Below, piece by piece: positions 24,066-32,020 of a DNA stretch of 52,052 nt (positions are counted from its first letter, which is position 1; every line of letters begins with the position of its first letter). The stretch comes from Polyangiaceae bacterium (lineage in GTDB: Bacteria; Myxococcota_A; Polyangia; Polyangiales; Polyangiaceae), in the NCBI GenBank assembly GCA_023150915.1, contig JAKLKA010000039.1, positions 1-52,052 of the forward strand, written 5' to 3'. The translations under genes were made by a program, and so were the position numbers. The notes below the pieces were generated by a model that was given only the letters and a program-made list of their open reading frames with translations, searched no databases and was not told where the DNA came from.

Positions 24066-25420
24066 CCGCGCTGCCGACCGCCGGGCAGCTGTTTGCCGGG
24101 CGCTATCGGATCGTCGACCGGCTGGGCCGTGGTGGGCACGGCGCGGTGTTCCGCGCCGTGGACGGCTTCCTCGACACCGAGGTCGCGCTCAAGATCCTCT
24201 TGCCCGAGCAGCTGGACGGCGTCGGGCGTGATCGGTTCCGGCGCGAGGCCGAGCTCGGCGAACGGCTGACCTGCCCACACAGCGTGCGCCTGCACGCTCA
24301 CGGCGAAGACGAGCTGGGCGTTCCCTACATCGCGTTCGAGCTCCTGGAAGGCCAGTCCCTCTCGTCGTGGCTGAGCGAGCGTGGCCCGCAGACCCCCGAG
24401 TCGACGGCGCGGATCGCGCGCGCCGTGCTCGACGCGCTGGCCGAGGCGCACGATCTGGGGATGGTCCACCGTGACATCAAGCCGGCGAACATCCACCTTT
24501 GCAGCTACGGCGGCCACGCAGATTTCGTCAAGGTGCTGGACTTCGGCATCGCCAAGCGTTCGGCCCGCGACGCCACGCAGCTCACCGCCGCCGACGTCGT
24601 GGTCGGCACCGCGCGGTACATGGCGCCAGAGCAGCTGCGAGGGGACGAGATCTCGCCCGCCACCGACCTCTACTCGCTGGGCTTGGTGATGGCCGAGCTG
24701 CTCGCGGGCGAGCCGGTGTTCCGCGGCACGACCATCGACGTGTGCATCGAGCAAGTCTCGCCGCGCAGCGTGCCGCTGACCGACTCGGTTCGAGGCTCGC
24801 CCCTCGGTGCGCTGATGGCGCGCGCCACCGACAAGGATCCGGGCCGGCGGTTCCAGTCGGCCCGCGAGTTCTTGGCTGCGCTGCCCGCGGCCGGGCATCG
24901 CGCCACGCTCCCCGACGACGAGCCGACCCAGGTCGTGCACGAATCGAGCTTGGAGCACCCGGACGACGCGTCCGGCGGGGCGCTGGAGGACCCGCCGAGG
25001 CGTGGCGCCACCGTGCTCTACGGGGAGCAACCCCCGATCGTCGGACCCAGCGTCGTTCCGCAGTCGTCGGTCGGCAAGACCCTGGCCTTCGGCGAGGTGC
25101 CGATCTCCGCCGCGCCCCTGGCCACGCCGCTCCCGGTCGCCGCCCCGGTCCCGAGCTCGAACCCGGTGTACGCCGCGGTGCCCACATCCCTCGCGCCGTC
25201 GTCGTCGGTGATGCTCTCGGTGCCGCGGTCGCACCCGGTGTACGTCTCGCGGACGTCGATCGCGCCCTCGTCGCCGCGCCCGGCGAGCTCGGCGTTGGCC
25301 TGGGCGATCGGCATCGGGGCGGCCGTGCTGTTGCTCGGCGCCCTGATCGTGGCGGGCGCCTATCTGGCGGCGACTGAGCCGGCGCCCGAGGCGCCACCGC
25401 CCCTGCCGTCAGCGCGGTGA
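24062..25420 (+). CDS. Membrane Ser/Thr protein kinase (PknB-type)
   Basis: 452 residues. The kinase domain is complete: glycine loop LGRGGHGAVF (21-30), Lys44 in VALKIL, HRDIKPAN with Asp138, DFG at 160-162, and the APEQL motif. A long Ser/Pro/Val-rich linker (about 290-405) holds two short echoes, NPVYAAVPTSLAPSS and HPVYVSRTSIAPSS, plus TVLYG and TLAFG. One membrane helix lies near residues 411-436, followed by only a short Pro-rich outer tail with no PASTA or sensor domain. The start overlaps the UbiA stop. The 3' end overlaps the convergent gene by 12 bases. Confidence 0.93.
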   Translation: MTALPTAGQLFAGRYRIVDRLGRGGHGAVFRAVDGFLDTEVALKILLPEQLDGVGRDRFRREAELGERLTCPHSVRLHAHGEDELGVPYIAFELLEGQSLSSWLSERGPQTPESTARIARAVLDALAEAHDLGMVHRDIKPANIHLCSYGGHADFVKVLDFGIAKRSARDATQLTAADVVVGTARYMAPEQLRGDEISPATDLYSLGLVMAELLAGEPVFRGTTIDVCIEQVSPRSVPLTDSVRGSPLGALMARATDKDPGRRFQSAREFLAALPAAGHRATLPDDEPTQVVHESSLEHPDDASGGALEDPPRRGATVLYGEQPPIVGPSVVPQSSVGKTLAFGEVPISAAPLATPLPVAAPVPSSNPVYAAVPTSLAPSSSVMLSVPRSHPVYVSRTSIAPSSPRPASSALAWAIGIGAAVLLLGALIVAGAYLAATEPAPEAPPPLPSAR

Positions 25421-27133
25421 GCCGGCGGAGGCGCTCAGCACGCGCCGCTCACCCGCGCGCGGCACGGTGGTGGGCTCGAAGCGCCGGCCATTCCAGCGAA
25501 CGAAGCGCAAGCGCTCACTCGCGAGCGGCCAGACGAAGCGAAAGGTCACGTTCAGCGCCTCGCCCGCCGGCGTGACCTCGGTGACCAGAGCTTCGATCGT
25601 GCCCAGGTAAACCCGGTCACCGGCGCGCATCGGCTGGGCGCGGCTACGGAAGATCCGATTGAAAGGCGCTTCGAGGTAGCCCCCAGCCACCCGGACCGCC
25701 AGCGCGCTGTCGTCGACCCGCTCGACCTCGACCGGTCCGCCGCTCGCGGAAAGGCACATCACTGCGGGCGACGGCCCGCGGCCCGCCCAATGGCGCAAGC
25801 TCCGGAGCTGCGAGCACAAGTAGTAATCCGGGGCGGTCAACGCGATGACCAGGTCGTCGCCGGTGGCGACCGTGGCGTAGGCGCTGGCGCTGGCCTCGAG
25901 GCTGAGCGCGTGCAGCCGCGCCATGGTGAGACTGCGCCAGGGCAAGAGCACCGGAGCCGCGACCACGTGGACCGCCAGCAGCGGAAGCGCCAGTGCCTTG
26001 GGCCACCCGCGGGCGCGATCGAGCGCGGCCGCGCCGCCCGCGGCGAGCGCGATGGCCGCGCCGATGCCCGAGAAGAACAAGGTGCGGTCGCTGGGCGAGG
26101 TCGCCGCTGCCGGCACCAGCGAGAGCACCATCCCGCCCGCGGCGAAGCGCACGACCCGGGTCAGAGCGGCGTCGGCGAAGTGCGTCGCGATCGCTACCAG
26201 GGCCAGGGCGCCCAGCCCGCCGAGGGCCAGCCACCCGTGGGCGCGGTCACCGAGGGCGACCCACGCATCCGCGGGCGGGTAGCCGAGTTGCCCGAGCAGC
26301 AGGGCGCCGAGCCGTGACGGCAGCTGGGCCGCGAACTCTGCCGGATGGTGGAGCGGGCTCAGGTAGATCCCCGAGCCGGCGGCGCCGTGCCCCAGGGCTC
26401 GGTAGGCCGCCGCCCAGCCCACGCCGACCGAGAGGGCGGGCCCGAGCGCGAGCAGGGCGCGCGGTCGGGTGTCGAGGACGAGGGCGTACATCGCCAGATA
26501 GGCAAGCGTGCCCAGGCCCAGCTCGCTGGATCCGAGCGACGCCGCGACGAACAGCGGGGCGAGCACCGCATGCCGCCGCGCGCCGTCGCGTCGCCAGCGG
26601 TCGTACGACAAGAGGGCTGCCACTCCGAACGTGGCGGCCAGCAGCGCGCTGCGGTTTGCCAGCCAGCCCACGGCATGGCCGTGGGCGTCGTCCACGGCGT
26701 AGATGAAACCGGCCAGGCCCGCGACCCACGGGACCGCCACCACGCGGCGCGCGAACGAGGTGACCAAGAATGCCAGGAGCGCCAGCAGCAGAATGCTCTC
26801 GAGGTGCATCAGCCAGACGGCGTCGCCGAGCACGCGATAGTCGAAGACCGTCCACGCGCTGGAGAGCGGTCGGAAGAACGACAGCCTGAGCTCAGGCGAG
26901 GTCAGCCAGGGCAAGAGCCCTGCAACCTGCCCGCCCCGGACCTGGGCGCCGCTTCGCAGGGTGGCGTACAGGTCGATGTTCGCGCCGCCGGAGCGCGTGG
27001 CGAGATCGCGCAACACGAAGTCCTCGGTGGCCATGCCGCTGCCCAGCGACGGGCTCACGAGCGCCAGCGCGACCAGAGCAATGACCAGGGGCGCGCGCGG
27101 ACTCGCGAGCCAGCCGCGCACACGCGGCAGCAC
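25409..27133 (-). CDS. Polytopic membrane protein, GT-C glycosyltransferase-like (paralogue B)
   Basis: 574 residues, same plan as the protein at 21400-23151: many N-terminal helices and a beta-rich soluble C-terminus. Shared blocks are MATEDFVLRD (Glu37-Asp38, aligned with the acidic pair of paralogue A), SPELRLSFFRPLSSA (79-93, at exactly the same residue numbers), LANRSALLAATFG, GSGIYLSPL, and IFRSRAQPMRAGDRV in the C-terminal domain. Overall identity is modest, so the duplication is old. GTG 27133 has GAGGAG upstream. It follows the small 27140-27460 gene by six bases and is surely co-transcribed with it. Enzymatic role is inferred, not shown. Confidence 0.75.
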   Translation of the reverse strand: MLPRVRGWLASPRAPLVIALVALALVSPSLGSGMATEDFVLRDLATRSGGANIDLYATLRSGAQVRGGQVAGLLPWLTSPELRLSFFRPLSSAWTVFDYRVLGDAVWLMHLESILLLALLAFLVTSFARRVVAVPWVAGLAGFIYAVDDAHGHAVGWLANRSALLAATFGVAALLSYDRWRRDGARRHAVLAPLFVAASLGSSELGLGTLAYLAMYALVLDTRPRALLALGPALSVGVGWAAAYRALGHGAAGSGIYLSPLHHPAEFAAQLPSRLGALLLGQLGYPPADAWVALGDRAHGWLALGGLGALALVAIATHFADAALTRVVRFAAGGMVLSLVPAAATSPSDRTLFFSGIGAAIALAAGGAAALDRARGWPKALALPLLAVHVVAAPVLLPWRSLTMARLHALSLEASASAYATVATGDDLVIALTAPDYYLCSQLRSLRHWAGRGPSPAVMCLSASGGPVEVERVDDSALAVRVAGGYLEAPFNRIFRSRAQPMRAGDRVYLGTIEALVTEVTPAGEALNVTFRFVWPLASERLRFVRWNGRRFEPTTVPRAGERRVLSASAGSPR

Positions 27134-27139
27134 CGGAGC

Positions 27140-27460
27140 TCACTCCTCGTCTTTCGGTCGAACCGGCGGCGGAGGGTGAGAGTGCGACACGCTGGACTGG
27201 CCGTGCTGGTAGGCGCGGCGCGATGCCTCTTGGTACAGCTCTTTGCCGCCCGGCGCGTCCGGGTGCTGCCGCATCAGCTGAATCAGCTTCTGCATCGCGA
27301 CCGGCGGTGGCACCGACTCGTCGAGTAGCAAGAGCTTGATCCGCAGCACCTCGATCGCCGGGGTCGACCCGGCCTCGTCGAGCTCGAGCCGAGCCGCGTC
27401 GTAGTCGCCCGCTTCCAACATCTCGTCGATCGCGCGCAGGTGCTCGGAGGGTTCTGACAT
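27140..27460 (-). CDS. Small TPR-like protein
   Basis: 106 residues, soluble, mostly helical. The segment EHLRAIDEMLEAGDYDAARLELDEAG resembles a single tetratricopeptide helix pair, and a second pair may span PAIEVLRIKLLLLDESV to AMQKLIQLMRQHP. The last 25 residues are Ser/His/Pro-rich and charged. It is the first gene of the unit with paralogue B, only six bases upstream, so it may be an accessory or adaptor of that membrane protein. No family recognised. Confidence 0.7.
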   Translation of the reverse strand: MSEPSEHLRAIDEMLEAGDYDAARLELDEAGSTPAIEVLRIKLLLLDESVPPPVAMQKLIQLMRQHPDAPGGKELYQEASRRAYQHGQSSVSHSHPPPPVRPKDEE

Positions 27461-27498
27461 GGGAGCGCTCGGGGTCGCCTCGGGGAGGGCCGGTCAGC

Positions 27499-27527
27499 AG
27501 TCTACGGAAGCTCGGCGACGCGAGCAA
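27499..27527 (-). promoter_or_regulatory. Candidate promoter for the small TPR-like gene and paralogue B
   Basis: Minus-strand TTGCTC (27527-27522), a 17-base spacer and TAGACT (27504-27499). The start would be near 27492, giving a leader of about 32 bases before the ATG at 27460. Confidence 0.4.
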
Positions 27528-27536
27528 AGCTCTTGA

Positions 27537-27565
27537 CCCCCGGCCCTTTTCGGCAGCGCCGGGGG
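27537..27565. promoter_or_regulatory. Inverted repeat upstream of the GAF-domain gene
   Basis: CCCCCGGC (27537-27544) and GCCGGGGG (27558-27565) form a perfect eight-base inverted repeat with a 13-base spacer, just ahead of a TACGGT box (27571-27576) that could be the -10 site of the GAF gene. An operator or a DNA hairpin is possible. Confidence 0.3.
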
Positions 27566-27627
27566 CGTGGTACGGTGGGCCGCGTTCGGGGGCGTCCCGG
27601 GCCGTATTCGAACGTGATGTCGAGGTG

Positions 27628-28479
27628 ATGGTGAGCGAGAAGTCAGGACGGCGCGGGTCGAGCGATGCACCGCCGCCCGATCTCAAGCGGGAGCGCGACG
27701 AGCTCTTGCACAGCATCTCGAAGGGTGCCCGCATCACCGAAGAGTTCACCCGCGAGCACGAGCGCATGGAGGCGAGGCTGCGCGAGCTCGAGACCGAGAA
27801 CGCCAGCCTGCGGGCCAAGGTCGAGACCGACTCGGCCGTGCGGGAGCTGCTGGAGAAGATCCAGCTGCTCGAGACCGAGAAGCGCGAGCTCTTGTCGCGC
27901 TTTCACGCCGCCGAAGCCGCATCGACCGAGGTGAGCGCGCGTGTGGAGGAGATCGAGGCCGAGTTCGCCAACCTGGCGAATCTGTTCGTGGCCTCGAACC
28001 AGCTCCACGCCAGCCTCTCGCCGCGCGGGGTCATGCGCCGCATCAAAGAGGTGCTGGCGCAGCTGGTGGGTGCCGAGCGTTACTGCCTGTACCTGTCCAG
28101 CGCCGACAAGAGCGAGCTGGTGCCGGTCGCCTTCGAAGGCGTGGCCGGCGAGCACATCGCCCCGGTGAGCATCGAGCGGAGCGCCTTCGGCGAGGTCTTT
28201 CGCAGCGGCGCCGCCGCCGTGAACGAAGACCGGGACCCGAGCCGGGGCGACTTCGACGCCCCCGCGGCGGTCATCCCGCTCAGCGTGGACGAACAGCGGG
28301 TCGGCGTCATCGCCATCTTCAGTACCTTGTCTCAGAAGCAGCGCTTCGACACCATCGACTTCGAGCTGTTCAAGCTCTTGGGCCAGCAGGCGGCATCGGC
28401 GCTGGTCAGCGCGAGCCTGTTCGCCGCCGCCGACCGAAAGCTGCCCGGTCTCGAGTCCTACATCGACCTCAGCGTGTGA
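27628..28479 (+). CDS. Coiled-coil and GAF-domain protein
   Basis: About 283 residues. Residues about 20-115 are a long coiled coil rich in Glu/Arg/Leu heptads. Residues about 118-275 form a GAF-type sensor domain: SNQLHASLSPRGVMRRIKEVLAQLV, then RYCLYLSSADKSELVP, AFGEVFRSG, and FELFKLLGQQAASAL as the closing helix. There is no kinase, cyclase or output domain, so it likely passes a signal by protein contact. The partner may be the CheY-like protein whose GTG overlaps its stop. Start is ambiguous among GTG 27625, ATG 27628 and GTG 27631; GAGG lies at 27622-27625. Confidence 0.85.
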   Translation: MVSEKSGRRGSSDAPPPDLKRERDELLHSISKGARITEEFTREHERMEARLRELETENASLRAKVETDSAVRELLEKIQLLETEKRELLSRFHAAEAASTEVSARVEEIEAEFANLANLFVASNQLHASLSPRGVMRRIKEVLAQLVGAERYCLYLSSADKSELVPVAFEGVAGEHIAPVSIERSAFGEVFRSGAAAVNEDRDPSRGDFDAPAAVIPLSVDEQRVGVIAIFSTLSQKQRFDTIDFELFKLLGQQAASALVSASLFAAADRKLPGLESYIDLSV

Positions 28480-28859
28480 AAATGGCCGAATACTCCTGCT
28501 TGATTGTCGAAGACTCGCCGATGATGCGGCAGCTTCTGGTGTTCGCTCTCGCCCGGGTGAAGAACCTACGGGTCACCGAGGCCGACGACGGCGTCGACGG
28601 GCTGCGCAAGCTCGCTTCGGCGCGCTACGACATCATCGTCACCGACATCAACATGCCCATCATGGACGGGCTGAAGCTGGTCAAGCGCGTGCGCAGCGAT
28701 CCGGTCCACAAAGACACGCCGATCGTCATCATCACCACCGAAGGCTCGCACGAGGACCGACAGCGCGCGCTTCAGCTCGGTGCCAACGCCTACATCACCA
28801 AGCCCATCCAGGCGCCGCAGGTGATTGCAACCGTCAAAGAGCTGCTGAAGATCGAGTAG
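28476..28859 (+). CDS. CheY-like single-domain response regulator
   Basis: 127 residues, only a receiver domain. The acidic pocket E12-D13 (VEDSP), phospho-acceptor D57 in VTDINMP, Thr88 in IITTEGS and Lys109 in ITKPI are all in place, so phosphorylation should be possible. There is no output domain. The GTG at 28476 overlaps the GAF gene stop in GTGA; an ATG two codons later could also be used. No histidine kinase is adjacent; the nearest is at 46132. trpF begins only five bases after the stop. Confidence 0.93.
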   Translation: MKMAEYSCLIVEDSPMMRQLLVFALARVKNLRVTEADDGVDGLRKLASARYDIIVTDINMPIMDGLKLVKRVRSDPVHKDTPIVIITTEGSHEDRQRALQLGANAYITKPIQAPQVIATVKELLKIE

Positions 28860-28864
28860 ACCGC

Positions 28865-29488
28865 GTGTGGGTCAAGATCTGCGGCGTCACCCGGCTCGAA
28901 GACGCAGAGCTGTGCGTGGCCGTCGGCGCCGACGCCCTGGGGCTCAACTTCGTGCCGGGCTCGCCCCGGCGCGTGCCCACGAGCATGGCTCGGGCCATCG
29001 CGCAGCGCGTGCGCGGGCGCATCGAGGTGGTGGGGGTGGTGGCCGATCTCGCGGTCGATCAGGCAGAACAGCTGCTGGAAGAGACCGGGGTCGACGTGCT
29101 GCAGCTCCACGGGGCCGAATCGCCCGCCGAGCTCGCGCGGCTCTTGCCCAGGGCGTTCAAGGCGATCCGGGTCGGCAGCGCGGCTGACGTCGCCCTCGCG
29201 GACGGGTACGCCGGCGATCGGCTGCTGGTGGACGCGCGCGTCGAAGGGGCGCTGGGCGGCACCGGGCAAAGCGTCGACCTCGAGCTGGTCCGCGAGCTGG
29301 TGCGCCGGCGCCGGGTCATCCTGGCCGGTGGCCTGCGCCCCGAGACGGTGGGCGAGGCAATTCGGGAGTCGACCCCCTGGGGTGTCGACGTGGCCAGCGG
29401 GGTGGAGGAGCCCGGCCGCCCCGGGGTGAAGCTCGAGCCGGCGGTGAGAGCGTTCGTGCATGCGGCGCGCCGGGCGCGGGCGATCTAG
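28865..29488 (+). CDS. trpF: Phosphoribosylanthranilate isomerase
   Basis: Tryptophan pathway enzyme of TIM-barrel fold that converts phosphoribosylanthranilate to the enol carboxyphenylamino form. 207 residues, normal length. Catalytic C6 in VKICGVTR and D123 in LLVDARVEG are present. Phosphate-binding loops appear as ILAGGLRPETV and GVDVASGVEE. GTG start. It sits five bases after the response regulator gene and near trpB/trpA; trpC, trpD, trpE and trpG are not in the window. Confidence 0.95.
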   Translation: MWVKICGVTRLEDAELCVAVGADALGLNFVPGSPRRVPTSMARAIAQRVRGRIEVVGVVADLAVDQAEQLLEETGVDVLQLHGAESPAELARLLPRAFKAIRVGSAADVALADGYAGDRLLVDARVEGALGGTGQSVDLELVRELVRRRRVILAGGLRPETVGEAIRESTPWGVDVASGVEEPGRPGVKLEPAVRAFVHAARRARAI

Positions 29489-29499
29489 GCTACCCACCG

Positions 29500-29976
29500 A
29501 TGAAGCGGCTCGGCGGCTGGCTCTGGCTCGCGCTCGTGGGGTGCTCGGCGGCCGAGCTCCGCGGCGCCGAGAGCGTTCCGGCGGGCCGCGAGCCGGCGGC
29601 CCGGCCTCTGGCGGCCTATCGCGCAGTGGGTTGCGTCGACGCTGCCGGTGGGGCGCTGCCCCACCCGACCCGAGTCGTTCTGGTCGAGGGTGAAGCCCAG
29701 CGTCGCATGCTGATCGTGAGCCGACCGAGCTACGACTCGCTGCGGGTGCAGCGCTCGACCGGCAGCGGGCGCGAGCAGGTCTTCCAGGCGATCATCAGCG
29801 CCGAGGGTGGCCCGGAAGTGCTTCACGACTACCGCTTGCCCGTCGGCGGCGGGGACGGGCGCATGGCCGTGGCCACCGAGTTCACCCAGGGCCCCGCGCC
29901 GCCGGGTACGGTGGTGGCCCAGGTGTCGCGGGTCGCGTTCGCCTGTCGGCTCGAGCCCGAGCCAGGTGCCCCGTGA
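29500..29976 (+). CDS. Uncharacterised lipoprotein within the trp cluster
   Basis: 158 residues, no family recognised. Signal peptide with lipobox LVGC15. The mature protein is short and probably beta-rich, with two Cys (VGCVDA and FACRLE) that may form a disulphide. It begins 11 bases after trpF, and its stop overlaps the GTG of trpB (GTGA), so it is translated as part of the trp transcript. A secreted lipoprotein has no known role in tryptophan synthesis. Confidence 0.75.
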   Translation: MKRLGGWLWLALVGCSAAELRGAESVPAGREPAARPLAAYRAVGCVDAAGGALPHPTRVVLVEGEAQRRMLIVSRPSYDSLRVQRSTGSGREQVFQAIISAEGGPEVLHDYRLPVGGGDGRMAVATEFTQGPAPPGTVVAQVSRVAFACRLEPEPGAP

Positions 29977-31169
29977 GCGCTGCCGGCTACTATGGGGAGT
30001 TCGGCGGGCGGTTCGTCGCCGAGACGCTGGTCCCGGCCCTTGCCGCTCTCGAGCAAGCGGTGCATCGGATCGTGCTGTGCGAGCCGTTCCAGCGCGAGTG
30101 GCGGGCGCTGCTCGCGTCGTACGTCGGCCGTCCGACACCGCTCTGGCGCGCCGAGCGCCTGGCGCGGGCCGTGGATCCAACGGGCGCGCTGCTGGCTGAC
30201 CTCTGGCTGAAGCGCGAGGACCTCTGCCACACCGGCGCTCACAAGATAAACAACGCGCTCGGCCAGGTGCTGCTGGCCAAGAAGCTGGGCAAGACCCGGA
30301 TCATCGCCGAAACGGGCGCGGGGCAGCACGGCGTGGCCACCGCCACCGCCGCCGCGATGATGGGCTTGCCGTGCGAGGTGTACATGGGCGCGCTGGACGT
30401 GGCGCGCCAGGCACCGAACGTGGCGCGCATGCAGATCTTGGGGGCGCGCGTGATCCCCGTCGACAGTGGGTCCCGCACGCTCAAAGACGCGATGAACGAA
30501 GCGCTGCGCGACTGGGTCACCCATGTTGCCGAGACGCACTACTGCGTCGGCTCTGCCGCGGGGCCTCACCCTTACCCCATGCTGGTGGCCGAGCTGCAGC
30601 GCGTGATCGGCGACGAGGCGCGCGCCCAGTGGGCGGAAGGCCCCGGCGGGCTGCCGGACGCGGTGGTGGCCTGCGTGGGTGGCGGTTCGAACGCGATTGG
30701 CATGTTCCGGGCCTTCGTCCACGACGACGTGGCGCTGGTCGGCGTCGAGGCCGCCGGCGAGGGGCTGGACACCGAGCGCCACGCCGCGACCCTGACGCGC
30801 GGGCGGGTCGGCGTGCTTCACGGCGCGCGCACGCTGGTCCTGTCGGACGACGACGGGCAGATCCTCGAGGCGCACTCGGTGAGCGCCGGGCTGGACTACC
30901 CCGGTGTGGGGCCCGAGCACGCCGCGCTGATGCGTTCCGGCCGCGCGAGCTACCTCGCGGTGACCGACGCCGAGGCGCTGGCTGCCTTGCGCTTGGTCGC
31001 CCGCAGCGAAGGGATCTTGGTGGCGCTCGAGACGGCACACGCGTTCGCGGCGCTGCCCGAGATCGCGCGGCTCGAGAGCGCGCGCCAGGGGCGGCCGGTG
31101 CGCGTCGCGCTGTGCCTGTCGGGCCGCGGCGACAAGGACCTGGCAACCGTGCTGGGGCACCCGGCATGA
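29973..31169 (+). CDS. trpB: Tryptophan synthase beta chain
   Basis: PLP enzyme that joins indole and serine. 398 residues. The [15 protein letters not shown]-terminus, the PLP Lys91 in [13 protein letters not shown], the [14 protein letters not shown] block and the phosphate-binding [11 protein letters not shown] are all present. It is the classical TrpB1 type that works with TrpA. GTG 29973 overlaps the lipoprotein stop, and its own stop overlaps the trpA start. Confidence 0.97.
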   Translation: MSAAGYYGEFGGRFVAETLVPALAALEQAVHRIVLCEPFQREWRALLASYVGRPTPLWRAERLARAVDPTGALLADLWLKREDLCHTGAHKINNALGQVLLAKKLGKTRIIAETGAGQHGVATATAAAMMGLPCEVYMGALDVARQAPNVARMQILGARVIPVDSGSRTLKDAMNEALRDWVTHVAETHYCVGSAAGPHPYPMLVAELQRVIGDEARAQWAEGPGGLPDAVVACVGGGSNAIGMFRAFVHDDVALVGVEAAGEGLDTERHAATLTRGRVGVLHGARTLVLSDDDGQILEAHSVSAGLDYPGVGPEHAALMRSGRASYLAVTDAEALAALRLVARSEGILVALETAHAFAALPEIARLESARQGRPVRVALCLSGRGDKDLATVLGHPA

Positions 31170-31969
31170 CCGCCTCGCGGCTCGAGCAATGCTTCGCCGC
31201 TTGCCGCGCTCGAGGGCGACCGGCGCTGATCATCTACTTGACCGTGGGCGATCCGAGCGTCGACGACTCGCTCGCCTGCGCGCTCGCCGCGCTGGCGGCG
31301 GGCGCCGACATCTTGGAGCTGGGGGTTCCGTTCAGTGACCCCAGCGCCGATGGCCCGGTGATCGCCGCGGCGAGCCAGCGCGCCATCCGTTCCGGCGGGT
31401 CGCTGCGAAAGGCGCTGGAGGTCGCGGGCCGCATCCGTGAAGAGAGCGCAGCGCCCCTGGTGCTCTTCAGCTACGTGAACCCGCTGATCGCGTTCGGTGA
31501 AGAGCAGCTCCCGAAGGCGCTGGCAGCGGTCGGCGTCGACGCCGTGTTGGCCGTCGACCTGCCGCCGGAAGAAGGGGAGCAGCTTCGCGCAGGGCTCGCT
31601 CGCGAATCCATCGCGGTGATCCCGCTGATCGCACCGACCACCGACCCAGAGCGCGAGGCCCACGTGCTCGGCGGCGCGCAGGGGTTCGTCTACTATGTCT
31701 CGGCAACCGGCGTGACCGGGCTGGGGGATGCGCCGCTCGCGGCGGCCGCTGCGCGGGCACGCGCGATCGCCGGTCGCTCGTCGCTGCCGGTGGTCGTGGG
31801 CTTCGGTGTGGACGGCCCGGAAAAGGCGCAGATCTTGGCGCGCGCCGGGGTCGACGGGGTGGTGGTCGGCAGCGCGATCGTGAAGGCCATCGCCGCGGCA
31901 CAGGGCCGCCCCGCCCGCGTGAACGCAGTCACCGCGCTGGTCGCGAGCCTGCGGAACGCGCTGGTGTAG
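31166..31969 (+). CDS. trpA: Tryptophan synthase alpha chain
   Basis: Cleaves indole-glycerol phosphate to indole, which is channelled to TrpB. 267 residues, full length. Catalytic Glu in [22 protein letters not shown] and the second acidic residue in [10 protein letters not shown] are present, as are [10 protein letters not shown] and the phosphate loops [11 protein letters not shown] and [13 protein letters not shown] overlaps the trpB stop (ATGA). It ends the trp unit; no obvious terminator follows. Confidence 0.97.
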   Translation: MTASRLEQCFAACRARGRPALIIYLTVGDPSVDDSLACALAALAAGADILELGVPFSDPSADGPVIAAASQRAIRSGGSLRKALEVAGRIREESAAPLVLFSYVNPLIAFGEEQLPKALAAVGVDAVLAVDLPPEEGEQLRAGLARESIAVIPLIAPTTDPEREAHVLGGAQGFVYYVSATGVTGLGDAPLAAAAARARAIAGRSSLPVVVGFGVDGPEKAQILARAGVDGVVVGSAIVKAIAAAQGRPARVNAVTALVASLRNALV

Positions 31970-32020
31970 GTCCGAGTGCGCCGACCGTGTGCTTTGCTTC
32001 GGGCCGCGCTCTGCGCTGAA

